Positions 45,366-59,801 are shown, counted from the first letter of the stretch. The stretch is DNA of 64,000 nucleotides from Echinometra lucunter (GCA_029962745.1 CM057165.1:4243935-4307934), one strand, 5' to 3'. Numbers and translations: made by a program. The notes: generated from the letters alone by a model not told the origin.

Positions 45366-48201
45366 AGGAGAGGACAGAAAGGGGGAGGAAGGGGATGAGA
45401 CCCATGCAGAGTCGGATAACAGAAGCAGAGACAGAGACGAGACAATGAGACGGGTAAAAAAAAGGAGACATTATGTAGTCATGGTACTGCTGCTGATGGC
45501 AATTAGGCCTACATATCTGTTATGAAGAGTTCAATGCCAAAAGGCGTAATATCCACTTTTTTCTTAATTGTACTTTCAAAGCATTTACTGTATCATTACT
45601 CTTTCAAAAATCATTTCCTTTAATCTGTAAGTACTGTGGTGGATCCAGTGCGCAAAGGGATCGCACCCCCGCCGATCAAAATATAATACATCTCAATACA
45701 AAGCAATACTCAAGCCCACTATCAAGGTGCTACGCCAACAATTTCCGTCACTTTCCCCATCGCGCAAATGGATCGTGACATGAACTTTCCCAGACTCAAA
45801 GCTTACTTGCCCGGACTTTTCATTTTGGAAGTCGAATGCATTCAAGATGATAAGGGATGACACGAATGGGCTTGCTTGAAAATTTCCAGGCAAATTGCCA
45901 AATTGGGCAAGCGGTATCTAACTTCGCTCGCCCAACTGGAAATATTAGTTTCCTTGGAACTTCGGGCAAGTGGTTCGTAGCACCATGCCCGTAAGATTTT
46001 AATATATATATATTTTAAACCTAAAACGATTTAATGTATTACAAATTAATAAAAAAAAACAAAAACAAACATATAAAACATATTACCGGATCACGTCATA
46101 CACTGCTGCTGGAGAGAAAACATCGATGATGTATCCAAATATTTTCTAATGGAGGTTCATATAGGTCTAGAATGAATTTCAAGTTGCGGTGAAGACTAAA
46201 CCACTTAAAAGTGCACTCAGAAAAACCCAATTTTCTCCGCTCTCTCTCTTACCCGCTTTCTCTACTCAAGTAGGTTTGTTAAGTTGTTAAGTGACTAATG
46301 TACACATTGATGTAAAACGTATTTCTCTAAACTTTAGAACTGTTATTTTCCACGAATAAATCCAGCCAACGCAATAAAACTGGAGGGTCTGTGCACGCCG
46401 TACTACTCGACATATGGACATTAATCATTTTGCCGAGACAGGGAGAAAAGTGCGGGGTGGCAAATTGAAATGTCTTACTTCGATTATTATTTGTCGAAAC
46501 TAAAGCCGACAGATTATGTCAAATGACGATTCCATTGCCAAGGACGCAACATATGGGTTATGAATATGAGTTCGCTGAACCATTTTTTCCCCAAAACTCA
46601 GATTCCCTCCGTTTCCCATAGCCTTGTTTTGCTGATAAATGACAGTTTTGGCTAATTCTCAAAACAATGCAAACGGAAGAATTGCGTGAATCCCATAGCT
46701 CGAGCAGAAGGTATCGTAGACGCGCACGATTCATTTTGCAAGCGATACAATCTGCGAATTTGTTGCTTCAATCGTCCATAAAACCGCGAGCGTTTATTTT
46801 TCCCTTTTCCTCTATTTGTTGCCACTGCAGAATTTCAGATGATCCACCCATGTCGTACTTTGATGTGATAGTTAGCGAATTTGGCACGATCAGTGACGAT
46901 AGCTAACCAAGGGGCGGTCGCGGATCGATACACATCATTACGCGCGACGAAAATATCAGGGAGGTTTCCACTTTTTTTCTCACCATGAGGATCGGTCGTC
47001 TGTTTCTCTCTCCGTGGAGCTGAACATGCAGAATCGACAATAACAATTACAGAAATGATTTGAAAAATGACCAAACCTCAATTTACAATGAGCCATGAGT
47101 ATCACTGACTAGCTAATCACATTTCAAGTTTGCTTGTATGCTTTGAAATAGTTTAACTAAAACTGCCAGCATTAATGAATACACACTCCAAAACCTGTTA
47201 CAATGTTATGGTCTCCGACGTCCATGAACAGATGAATGTGATGTATAGAAAACTAAATATTTCAAAGGAAAACTGCCATCGCGTAACAATGAGTACAATT
47301 TTTCACATTATCGTATGATAAATGAGGTGCGTGCTTTGCATAACACTTTTTATCACTTTCTCCGTACCAAAATTTTCAAAAATATAGATTTAACCCTCTC
47401 TGACAATTCTTGTACTGAATCTTGCTTATCTTAAATTCCTGCTTTGGTTTCCTGTTTTCATTTTAAAATATTCTCTTCCTTACTATATGAAGAGATAGTC
47501 CAAAGTTTGTTACACCTTATGTAGGAACGAAAATCTAAATCTGGTTTTGTAGTTTTGTTTTAATAGATCTGTTGCTCATGCGCACTGCTACAGCTACACT
47601 GTTCTTTTGTTTTTGTTTTGTTTCCCTCGTTGCGATCACGCACTGCCAATCTTGCGTGCAATGCAAACCGAAGCATATGTTACTTATCTTCCTAAAGTAC
47701 AGTTTGAGTTGATATCAGCAGTTATTGGTTATTGTTACCGTTACAAATATATCAAGAGAAATATGGGGAAATTTTTGATCCATTCTCCCTTTCTCTGTTT
47801 ATTTCCTATCTCTCTTACGGGCTCTCTTTCTAATTTCGTCTGTGGAGTGTTACAGACTTTTGTTCCTGGAACTGGGGTACCGGTAAATCATTTTTCTTTT
47901 GCTTCATTATCAACGCACACTGTCTCATATGGGTAAGTGTGTGTGTGTGTGTGTGGGTGGGGGGGGGGGGTAAGGCTAATTGGATTGCAGCCCCTTCCAA
48001 AAATTACTTATAAATAATATTTAGGTAATCATCAGCTTTTATTTCGGCGGTGATAGAAGTGTCTCCATGGGCCGACTGAAAATGGGAGGTTTAGGGTGTT
48101 TTCTCTGTGGGCAGCACTATATTTTTGGCTTGAGGGCTGGTTCATTTTTGGTCCGAGGGTCGGGTCGTAGGTTGAGTGGACCGGTCACATCAAATTTCCT
48201 T

Positions 48202-48905
48202 AACTGGGTAAATTTCAATTCCAACTGAGTGATTTTCAATACAAACTAGGTGATTTCAATCCCAACCGGGTGAATTTCAATCCAAACCGCTGAATTTCAA
48301 TCCCAACCGGTTGAATTTCAGTCCCAATTGGGTGACTTTCAATCATGATTGCTTACTAACAAGCATAGGCATGCTTTCTTAGCAGTCAAGTAAAATCACC
48401 ATCACCACCACGGCCATCACTACTACCACCACCATCATCATCACCACCACCACCATAACCACCGCCACCATCGCCACCATCACCATCACCAACACTACTA
48501 CCATAACCATTAAAACCACCAGTATAACCATCACTACCATCACCACCACTAACATAACCATCACCACCACTACCATAACCATCACCACCACCATCAGCAT
48601 CACCATCACCATCACCACCACCACTACCATTACCACCATCACCAACACGACCATCATCACCACCACCACCACTGTAACCATACCACCACCACCACTACCA
48701 TCACCACAAGTATAACCATCTCCACCACCATCACCACCACCATCCCCACCATCACCATCACCACCATCACCACCACCGCCGTCATCACCATCAGCAACAT
48801 AACCATCACCACCACCATCATCACAATCACTGCCACCACTACCACAACCATCATCACAATCACCACCACCATCATCACAATCACTGCCACCACTTCACTA
48901 CCATT
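48202..48905. repeat. 22-bp minisatellite and CAC/CAT tract (copy 2)
   Basis: Counterpart of 34705-35430 with nearly the same unit order. Confidence 0.88.
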
Positions 48906-50294
48906 CCACTACTAACACCACCACAACCACAACTGCCAGCATACTATCATCGACACAATAACCTGCAACACCGTTATGGTCACATGCCACCAGTGGTATA
49001 ACACACTAGCAGACATAGCATGGGCCCAGCCACCCTGAGGCCACAGACGTCATGGGGAGGGGGTGGGGGGGGGGAGTACATCGGTCTTTAGTACTGAGCT
49101 GATTGAGAGGGAATTCTTAAAAGAAAAAAAACCCAAAAATTTGGAAAACTTGTCTACACCCCCTCCCCCCCCCCCCCCATTTAAACAATATCGGGTGACA
49201 GCTTGGAGTAATTAACCAACTCTTACTGTGACATCCTCCAGTATAATGTCTATCTTTCCCAAAATATTGCGGTTTATTATGCTTTAGGTCATATGCGGGA
49301 CTTTCCCTGAACTTAAAGACCAATGCGTGAAACAAAACAACTTCAGAAGGAGGTCGGTGCATACTTTTCATCACCGCAAAGCTCCGACAGTAGGTTTTTT
49401 TGTTATAAAGACAAAAGACACGGGCCTTGGAATCAAAGGAACCTGTCCTTGGTGAGACATTAAATCCCTGAATAGGATTCCCTCCCTTGAACTTGCCTAA
49501 TCAAAGAGAGAAAATCGATAAGGACAACACGATGGTTTTGGGTCTTTCATAAACTCCAAGGAAAAGGCCTGTAAAAGAAAACCACCGATGGCGGCGACGG
49601 ACGGGGCCTGCGAGCTCCGATCTGTCCGCGGGCGAGGGTGCGAACAAGCCCAAAAGCGCGAACAACTGGTGGGCTGATAACATACGCGCGCCGGAGCGCA
49701 TGCCGTGTCTTTGAAAACTCAAGGTCAAACACACTATTGCAGAATTTGATGGATGATGTTAATAGAGACGTTCACTCTAATTTTAGCAGTCATTTATGCT
49801 TTTCGGATCTCATGTCTTGGTTAGAACATCAGTCCTTTTTGCCTTTGATTTTTTTAAAAAATGGAATGAGGAGGGTTGGGGGTGGAAAGATTATGACAGA
49901 GCTTTGTTTTTGGAAGAAAAAAAAAGACAATAGTCATACTGCCATCCTGACCTTCACTTGGGAGCATTCTTTATAAACAATAGACGGGATCCCTGTGATG
50001 CAAATGTGATAAAACGCCCTTCTGGAGGACAAGGGAAATAAACGAGCGGTTACGTACTGGAAATATTGGAGGAGTAAACATGAAAGAATGTATTGATCAA
50101 AAGAAGAAGCTTTATGGGGTTTCTAAAGGGAAGAAGTGTTTTTATGGTGCTTACAAGCTGTCATGATTCTGTGTAGTACCTCCCCCTCCAGTATGTCTAG
50201 TTTCCCTCTCTGTATTCTCCTCTCATGTCTCACGCACATCGTCTTCATCGACTTCTAATGATTATAAAAAGATTCTTTAGGACAAGACAGTTAA

Positions 50295-50457
50295 CCAATT
50301 CATGACATAATCATCTCAAGCCTTATTTTCCAGGAGTTTTTCTTCTTCAAATTGGCAACACCATTATTTTTCTTTTATTGCTGCAATGCAATCCCAAATT
50401 ATGTATCTGTAAGTTACTGGGCCCAAGCACACAATGTGAACCCTCATTACGAATGGC
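50295..50457 (+). mobile_element. Internally deleted piggyBac-like MITE (copy 2)
   Basis: Counterpart of 36802-36965. TTAA is intact on both sides here (50291-50294 and 50458-50461). Confidence 0.72.
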
Positions 50458-53400
50458 TTAACAAGTTCTTTCTGAATCTCGGAGTGCCTCTCACGACTTC
50501 TTGATCCTTGTGCAATTTCACGCTCATTTTCACCAACTTTGTTACATTAGCAATCAATCGAGGTACATGACCATGATGACTGTATAGTGAAGGAAAAGTC
50601 TTCATTCACATTGAAAATGAAAGCAATATCACAAAAGCAAAGCAAAGCAAAAAAGAAAGAAATCAACAAAAACAACCTGCATCCTCAGAATTTTAGAAGA
50701 ACCACAACACAGACGATATGCTTCATGCAGGTGGTAGGTGAACACCCCCCCCCCCCCCCCCAATAATACACCGCTCCTAACATAGTAGAGGCCTATATTT
50801 CTACCCCACAGAGTCAACCTTCTGGGGTAAATGGAACACTCTAAACATGTTACAAAAGATTTGTATATTAAAGCAGCTTACGACAAGGTGATAGGCAATG
50901 TCGACAAATATGTTACTTGACATATTTCGACGTATGATATATCGCTGTTAAATATCGAAGACAAGATAAATCGATTTTTAAAATATTTTTTTAAATATTT
51001 TTTTTAAACTGTTCCTCATTTCTTCATTATTATTACATTATTAGTCCATTTTTTATAACGAGTATACAGAACTTCTTCGAAGGCGAACTAAAAACGGCAG
51101 TTCATCAACCTTTTGCACCGCGGTTTCGGGCAAAAGAGCATCAAAGCTTTTAGTTACAAGAGGTGAGCATTAAGTTTTCGAATCTTAGACAGATGATCTC
51201 CGGACCTACTGCACCCTAGCAATATCTTGGCACTGCCGCTCAATTGACTTCCATTCGTCTAAAAGGACATAATAACAAGAAAACAAGTCAAATTGGCAGG
51301 AACAAATTCAAGCAGAAAATCCGGATAGCAAAGCCCTCTTGTCAATACCCTTATTTAAATAGTTCAGCAAATTTCAAAGTCATTTTAAACCCTTTTATCC
51401 CGAATTCGAAGTAAATTTACTCAATAACAAAGGCATTTCTTTCTGTTTTTGGTTGTTTGAATCGGAGAGCGAAGGGGAAACAGAAGGCGTAGAGTTTCGT
51501 GAGGTTGAAGGAGCGCCGGCCGCCCAGCATGAATGCCGTTAGTAACCCCAGGAATCGGGACTGAAACCAGTACCCTTTCTTGTCCGAGGGAAAGTAGGAA
51601 AATAGTGAATACAAAATATTATGTCTCTGCGTGCTTTTTGCGGTATGGCCTCTGCATGTACTATCTTGGTGAGCTTAAAAGTGCGTCAGGTTTTACCAAC
51701 GGGAGGCCAGGTTAAAATCTCTAGAAGATGTTAAGTGCGAAATTCCTCCTGCCCGCCACATTCTGATTTAACGTGTCAACTGCGGATCTGTATAGCTCTT
51801 CCGCTGCCGCTCGTGTGTACGCGGTGTGTCGAAGAGTTCCTCGCACGCAAGGGGGTGTGTTTGTGGCTGGTGCCACGACCAAACTCTCCAAGAAAGCGCC
51901 ATTAACTCCACTCGCGTGCGTATCCAAGCATTCTTTCGAAAGGACTGCGAAGGGAAAAAGCACCAAATGTCGCATTTCTGTGCCTTTTCCCTCTTTCGGT
52001 TTTACATGACGTTTCGCAATGACTTCTCAATCTCGAAGCTCAGTGCTTCTATTTGCACACGGCGGAGCGGCTTTCCCAATCTTTTTCTCGTTTGACTAAT
52101 TGAAATACGCGGTTCATTACTCAGCACACTGCTTACACATCGCCTTTACACTGTGTTATGAACTGTTACTCTTCAATTATCCCTCTGAGCGTTCACGAAA
52201 CAGCTCATTTTTTTAAAGGAAAGGCACATATGTTACTTGCCTGGTATGTCGTCCAAAAGTACAAGACGAAGCCAAACATGACCAAATTTGATTCAATCAA
52301 AGTCTCGTTTGAGGCTGTCGAGTTTTCTGACACGACATGTTTTACAAGATCCATAGACAAACAATATAAGCGTCAGCAGTTCACATAGGCCTATACCCCG
52401 ACTCGTGTTTTTCCTCTTCCTTTATACAATCTTCACTTCCCTTCATTCTCCTCTAAAAGTATTTTTTTTTACCTCCTAAATCATAGCGGATATTTACTAG
52501 TGTTACTTCTCTTGGTCGGCACCGACCATTATTCTACTGATATGTTTGAAAACATTTTGATTCACATAAATTTCAGAGACAAAAATCAAACTCATCAAAC
52601 AACAACAGATTCTTGCAAAATGGCAGGGATGCTGTAAGGCTAAAATTTCAACACTGTGTGGAAGGCATACCACGAAGCAAAGATGTATCATCAAAGGTAA
52701 CAATAAATTTCTTCCGAAGAAATGGAGAAAATGCCAGTAGAAACCGGAAATATAGCTTATCCGGAAAATCGGACTTACCCCTGGACGATTATCCTGGAGC
52801 ATCACTGCCTGGTACACATTTTATTAAAGAACCTTAGCCGAGGAAAGTGTCTGTAGGATAATTACCCTCAGAGACATTTATGGTTTTAAAAAAAAAAATG
52901 TAACGGTTGAGTATCTATCCTTTTTTGGGTGTCCACTGCAGTGATGCAATTGTCCTTTATGTTCGTACTTGTCGTAGGGGTATTTGTCCTGGGGATTCTC
53001 TAGGGGGTTAATAAATGTATGGGAGTCTTGTTCTGGGTGAAGTCGTCCACTGATCAGAGTTAACAAATATAAACTATTTCAGAACTTCCCATAATGGTGT
53101 AATGAGGTTCAACTATTTTCCGGGTCTTTAAATATATTAACAACTCCGGAATAAAGGGGTGAAGAAAACTCATCATATTCACAAAGTTTCGGATAAAATA
53201 TCTATACTTTTGTCTGGATATCAGATTCTTAATATCATTGTATGAGCAGATGAGAATAGATTATGCTGCCATCCTTCAACACGATAGCTGAAACTTGCGA
53301 ATCATCCTTTACGTTCATAACAGTACACTAAGCCCGCTGGCGGAAACGAAGTGTCGTATCATTGACGGAGGACTGCGCCGAAGACTGATGCATGCTTTGA

Positions 53401-55193
53401 TGCGACAATGTGATCATGGTGATAGTGATATCAAACAGAACGGGAATGCAAAATCATCAACAATGCAAACATTAATTTGAACGACTGGTGCATGCACTTA
53501 ATTTCCTTCATAGCTAATTAAGCGGGCGTTTGATGCAAGACTCTACGAAACTGCAGTACACCTTGAAATGGGTTTATTTTTGTGATATTTCTTGCGACAA
53601 TCTTGGAACTACCCCAGCTATTTTACATTCGATATCATGAAGTCCTACCAAACTTTTGTTTGGGTCCGATTACACTAGATTATTCATTTAGAAATAGACT
53701 GTTACCGGAATGTGATATTGAAGTTCCAACGTGTTTTTAGTGAGTCCACACAAAGTGAGTCTTCGGTCTCCATGTCGTTGCAAAGTCCGACCCCTTGCCT
53801 GATGCCTAGGTCACACCGTCAAACGGACTCCGAACCGAATCATTAGGATGATGTTATGTTTTGTTCGGTCTTGTGTTCCATCTCTTTTGGTGTGACAGGG
53901 GTCTAACTTGGTGATCAATTACAACATAGCGGCTATCTTGATCTAGATGGATGAAGGGAAGACCACAATCTCTCATTCGATCTCCGTTTCTTTCCCCTTA
54001 GGATCGCCTTAGGGAATAACTGGTTTGCGGCAGGTTTGTCAATGGAGGGGGACCGCCAGAACTAAACGAGGGCAACGGATGGAGGGCATCCATGGCCTCT
54101 ATTATGCCTCTGATCGCCTTGGTTTAGAAAGCCAAATAAAAGGGGTGGCGCGTGCCGAGAAAGAGGAGGAACAGAAGACGTGTTCCTTAATGCGCCTGGA
54201 GAAACGCACATAACAGAAGTCGAATAAAATAATTCAACAAAATCTCTGACTAATCCTCGGTGCCTTCATCAGTTCATCGTCCAGATTTCATACTGGTGGC
54301 TGGTGACCGGTCTGTATGCCTATCCTCTGCGCACCATTTAAGCTTGTGCACTGGGACCGTAAAGAAATCGCCCTGCTGGCACTTCGGCCAGTGGTTCGTG
54401 CAGGCGCATATTTTCGTTCTTTTCATTTAATAAATTGTGGGGAGGGTTTGGAGATGCGTGGGGCAAAAGGCTAAATAGTTACTTAGCGAGTGTTTGTACG
54501 TTAAGCTATGGTGGGTTGCCCTCGCTGGTGGCACGGCAAGGAGGAGTAACTTCCCAAACAATTACTCGAGCTAGATTAATATCACCAGCAGTGTTTTCTT
54601 CTTGCGTTTGAAAATATTCCGTGCCTTGGGGGCACAAGTTTACCCCCTCCCATATCATCGCCCTCGATATGGCCAGTATACCAAACACTTAAAAGCTTCT
54701 TTTGATCATACTCTCATTCTTCGCTCTTCATAACAACAAAAAGAAAAATTCTGTCAATATGTCTTCTTTCTTTCACAATCTTCCCCTCGTGTCACCCTCA
54801 AAAGAAATCCCACGATCGGTACATCCATTCCCTAGATTGCTAGATAACATTGAGGAGGTACGGAGAGGACAGAGGTTTGTAATTTGTTAATAGTTTCACA
54901 AAGTACAATCTGGCGAGAAATTTGCTTGTTCATCGTAATGGCTTCGGACAACCGGAAAATATAGATTTCATATGGGATGATTAATCTCCTTGACACCCTG
55001 GAATAAAGGACAAATCTTTACTATTAAGATAACCCTCTTCTTGTCCGAAGGTATAAGTGAGGAGGCGTGAAGTAGGTTCCTCAATATAAAGGTCGCTTGG
55101 TCAACGGAAAAGCACACTGTTGTTAATAGACCAAAGGGTCAAAACTCTGGATTTACATGTATTTTCAATTCAACAATGACAGGATAGAAACAG

Positions 55194-55460
55194 GAGGTGT
55201 TGTGGATCAGTGGATAAGTCCATGGACTGTAAACCACGTAGTCCGGGGTTCGAATCCCACCGCGGCGCTAATGTCCCTTGGCAAGACATTAACCTATACA
55301 TCCTACATACGCCACTCTCCACCCAGGTGTAAGTAGGTACCGGTAGGAATTCCTAGAAATTGGTATTCTAGCTGAACCAGGGTAATATTGGAGTGCCTTG
55401 AGCACCTTGTTTGGTGGCTACGTGCACTATATAATTATCCAATATCTTTATTATTATTAA
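55194..55460 (+). mobile_element. tRNA-derived SINE with a Tyr-like tRNA head
   Basis: TGGATCAGTGGATAAGTCC (A-box region), an anticodon-like loop CTGTAAA, and GGGGTTCGAATCCCACC (B box) form a tRNA-like head. The body has TGGCAAGACATTAACC and CCACTCTCCACCCAGGTGTA, and the tail is (TTA)n. It is not a functional tRNA gene: the head runs into a long SINE body and the acceptor stem does not close convincingly. Confidence 0.85.
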
Positions 55461-57050
55461 GTTCTCATATAGAATTTTAAAGAAGATACAAATTCAGTTT
55501 TGAATTATCACGGGGGACTCGTGTTGTCAATGCCTCAAGGATGAATGCTTTCTGGAAATAAGAATTTAAAACTGAGGTTCCATTTTGTGAAGATGAATTC
55601 AAACCAAGAAGGTCGGCTGAAATTTTCAAAGGAGAGTGGGAGATTTAAGGGACGTGCTAAGTGAAAGCAAAACACACACCTCTAACAGATATATAGGCTT
55701 ACCCCTCCACAATATCCTCATTTACCCCACAGCAGATACAAATGAAGACCATGAGGACTGTATTAAGGGCGAGTTATTCAGTGGACGTTGAATACTTCTA
55801 TGGAAGGTGATTGTCTTACACGACCTCGTCATTTGACCATGGTGTAGATAGTAAGTTTTCGTGGCAAGAGGGTACATGATAGTTGTCCATGGGTACTTGT
55901 CCATAGATTCATTATTCACGGGAGCAAGTGTTTGATAATCATAATGGTTTTGAAGAGGATAGATCGGGGATATTTCTGAAATCGTTTAAATAATCAACTT
56001 GAAAAAACAACAATTAGAATCAAAAGGGAGCAGGAGTTCGTCTTGTGGTGACGTGCAAAGTCAGCTCTTTGTCTTAGCCTACAAACTGACTCTCATCGGA
56101 CCCAAGTTCCAGTCTGAGTCACGTCCTTCGGATGGTGACGTTGAAAGTAGGTCCTAGACGTAAATCTGATTGATACACGTCTGTAAAAACACAATTACAC
56201 ACACGACATGAATACACACTGTGTCGTTATTCAAATTAATACATTCATTTAATGTTTGAATGCCAAAATGCTTTGAACTGTTGAAAGTGAAAATACATGA
56301 CGAAAGTCGAGACTGATAGTTTAGGTGGGCATGACCATGTGCAAAATATACCCTTGGAAAATGTTTGGATTTTCCCCTTACAAACACAGTGATTTAATTG
56401 CGAATTTCCGCTTGGGGGGGGGGCAAAAACAATTGCAGCGAGAATGCAGAGGTGTCGTAAGGTACGAAGAAATGAAGTGATCATTGATTAATATGAAATC
56501 AAAACTAATGATCGGGGCGTGAAGCCGTAAGCAAAACTTCCAAGAATGTGGTCTTTAGGCTTCTTATGATCAGTTCACGCCAATGGTTAATATCCGTCAA
56601 TGCACTTATTGACACCTAAAATGATAACTTATTACATGAAAAATTTGAGACAAGCTTTATTACCCTTTGATACATAATTTCATTTCTTAAGGCAATCGAA
56701 CAGATTTCCGTTAATTCATAACATACTTTTATTTTCATGCTTGACTTATCCTTGAACTTTGTAAGAAACATACTCAACATGCTGAAGAGGGTTGATTGGG
56801 TTTTACGATCCTATACCAACTCATGTTTGGCGCTCGACGTGCAACTCTTTTTACCCTCCCTCTTTTTGTTAAGTTTCTTTTTTTTCCCTCTCCGCTGTAT
56901 GTTGCTCCTTACCGTCATGTTTCTCATGTATCTCCTTTCTCCTTCCTTTCTGTTGACATCAGTTCGATGAATGAGGCATCGAATTCTCGACCTGAGGTTA
57001 TACGCACATCATGAGCATCACCTTTCATTAGTCATGTTTGGGATCCAAAC
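55461..57050. other. Non-coding stretch, nothing recognised
   Basis: AT-rich with a G-run near 56415. No splice-consistent coding segment or repeat family that I recognise. Confidence 0.35.
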
Positions 57051-58400
57051 ATCGCTCGCTTCCAAACTCTCTGGAAAAGAAAAGAAAAGGGGTTTCGCGG
57101 TGAAAAAAAAAGTAAGCACGGGGGAGCTAGAATAGAAAAAAATAAGTGGTTCCTATTTCGCACCCCACGAAGCCCCAATTCTTCCCAAATTTTCCTTTGA
57201 TTCGTTGGTTATTAAGGAGTCGGAAGCGAGAGGGTATTGGTAACAAGAAAAACAACGCCGCGCGCGCGAGACTCGCCGTCAAGTGCTGAGCAGAATTTAA
57301 CAAGCTCCCGTCAGCCGGAAAGAAAACTCTCGGGGAAAAGTTTCCTCTTTTATTTGCACATATGTTTATTCCTTCTACCTCAAGTGAAGTGGTGATAGTG
57401 GTAGTAGCAAAGAGGATTGGAGACGAATTAAAAAAAAAGTTTCCCCTTCCATTAAGCCCATGATTTGATAATCGAGATATCGCCGGGGCGAGTCAATTAG
57501 GGAAGACCGAATTTCATGAGAGCTTTAGTAAAGTCTATGATATCACTTGCGGTTTTTAGTCTCGTCCTGCGCGTTTGATAAGCGCATTATGAGATGCTTC
57601 TTAGTAGTCGTCGTTGATTTCATATCTCGTTTGGCGTTTTAAAGACCGCGTGTGCGCCACTAGCGGTCAGCGTGCGCCCCAAACAATTGAGATACAAGCT
57701 TCTCGGCTGACGTTGAAACGCGAGATTCTGTGTGCGCGCATTTTATTTCGAAGTGCCATTTGGCGAGTATGGCGGCGACGCAAGGCACAAACTGCCGACC
57801 AATTTACTTCTGATTAATTCTAGCTCAATCCTTGTTATTCATTTAGTCACTTGTATCTCACTAAGACAACGACGAAAGGTTGGAGCAAAGGAGAGATGCA
57901 GAGAGAGAGAGAGAGAGAGAGAAGGGCAAGAGAAGATGTTATAGAATAAAACGATTATACGTAAGACGCAGCTCGATTGTGAATGGCGGTATGAAAAAAT
58001 GAAAAGGAGAGGCACTTGCATTCAGATGAGTAAGATCACGTGCCGATTTTTCTTTCTGCCACCACCCCCGGTAGTCGTCTCATGTTTATTTAGTATTCAT
58101 AGCTCTGTTCTCGGGCACCCCCGGCGTATTGAATGGTAGTGACCTTAACACAGTAGTACCCGTTCTTCGCACACAAGCCTCTTTGCGCTGACAACATGTT
58201 GGGGAGTTAAACAACGCAAGGGAGGGGGTGCCTCGGGCCAGCCTATATAGCTAGCCATACGTACGCATCGTACGGAGGTACCTAGAAAAAGGCTCGGACG
58301 ATGAGTTCACGCGATGCGAGCGAAGCGCGTAACAGATTGCGTGAAAGATGCGAACAGAAGTTTGTGGGTTTTAAGGGCAGGACGCCTCTAGGGGATTGTT
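57050..58400. promoter_or_regulatory. CpG-richer region, possible regulatory DNA
   Basis: CpG is more frequent here than in most of the window (CGCCGCGCGCGCGAG near 57258; GAGTATGGCGGCGACGC near 57767; GATGCGAGCGAAGCGCG near 58313). Composition only; no adjacent gene is visible. Confidence 0.2.
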
Positions 58401-58856
58401 ATATTTCGACTTTCTCTTTTCCATCCTCTCCTCTTCTTCCTCTTCATCGCCTATTTCAAACAGAAAACAAGTAGCAGGAAGCGGGAATAAGCAGGCTTAT
58501 CAGGTTTTGCTTTGTAGAAAATGACAGGTTTTTTTTTTCTTGGTTGGACAACGTACGCTCTAGAACGGGATTATTTGGGCGCATTTTTAACACCGTGGAT
58601 GAACAGGGGGCACGTGTTGTATTGTTTTGGAATGACGAGTTATAGTCCTCTTCTTCACGGAGCAAATGAAATTGCTCCGGCGAAAAAAAGGAAGACTTTA
58701 TTGACGCAGATTATGAGAGCAGAAAACTAAGACAGTAAGAGATATAGAGGGTCAAGAAGAAAGCTGGGAGTATCAAAATGAAATAGAAAGGGAAAGAAGG
58801 AGAGAGAGATAGAGAGAGAGAGAGATGGCAAAATGAGAGAGAGAGAGAGAGATGGC

Positions 58857-58903
<47 letters not shown>

Positions 58904-58905
58904 AT
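57897..58905. repeat. GA microsatellites
   Basis: (GA)n tracts at about 57897-57922 and 58795-58902, the latter with ATGGCA/ATGGCAAA interruptions. Non-coding. Confidence 0.88.
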
Positions 58906-59397
58906 GAAAGATGAAAAATGAAGATCATAGCCTGGGGCACCAGATTCCCCCCTCCCGTTTTAGGAACATATTAGACGAGATTTCAAGGCTAAGAAATGGC
59001 CACGTAAGCTTACCCTAGCATTCATTTACACTTGGAACTAATTGGTTTCGATTTCATTGCCAATTATTCTTACCAGACAGACTGGACTCCCCCCTCCCCC
59101 GTCATTGTCCAGCGGACGGCCGAAGCGCGTTCACTGACCGGTGGGATGCCAATGTCCGAGCTGGTCGAAAGCTTTGGACACTCGCGGTGACATATGCCGC
59201 GCGTAAATTCCTGTCGCTTGCTCACCGAAGCCAGGGCAAATCTCGATCTCTCGCCGTCCACCCCGCCTTCTCCACCCTCCCCAAGACAGGAGCTCACCCA
59301 GCAGGTACTATTACCATCAGAACATGCCTCATGGGGGCTTTCAGACCAGGGAGATACTTGACTGGAAGTCCTTCCCGCAGCCCCTCGACAAACACTT

Positions 59398-59557
59398 GGC
59401 CTCTTAGCAAATCCACCATTACCCCTAAATTGGCTTTGGATGGGCTTCGAGAGCAAACTGAACCGATCACCAGAGAGCCAGAGAGAGGTGGGGGGGGGGG
59501 GGGGGGGGAGTAGTAGGGATAGAGAGGACAGAGAGAAAGAGGGGTAGAGAGATAAAT

Positions 59558-59591
<34 letters not shown>

Positions 59592-59738
59592 CATTAGAGA
59601 GGATGGAGGGTTACCCCAAACGATGACGGCCTCTCAGTAAATCCGCTATTTACATCTAAATTGCTTTTTGATGGATCTCAAGAGCACATTCATCTGTGAG
59701 AAAGAAGGGAGAATGTCAGACAAAGAAAGAAGAGAGAT

Positions 59739-59801
<63 letters not shown>

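Larger units (their letters stand above)
41752..54745 (+). repeat. ~13-kb segment, copy 2 (starts at N gap)
   Basis: Matches 28276-41251 from its first base after the gap to about 54745, after which sequence is single-copy. All elements of copy 1 recur in the same order and orientation. It should be treated as the same locus unless read depth shows otherwise. Confidence 0.95.

Noticed and set aside
55200..55275. Functional tRNA gene
   Set aside because: It has Pol III box motifs but runs into a SINE body that is shared with another copy, so it is a retroposon head.
59070..59594. 174-codon minus frame near a CpG-richer stretch
   Set aside because: Begins in a GA microsatellite, has no recognisable domain, and the other strand is also open over part of it.
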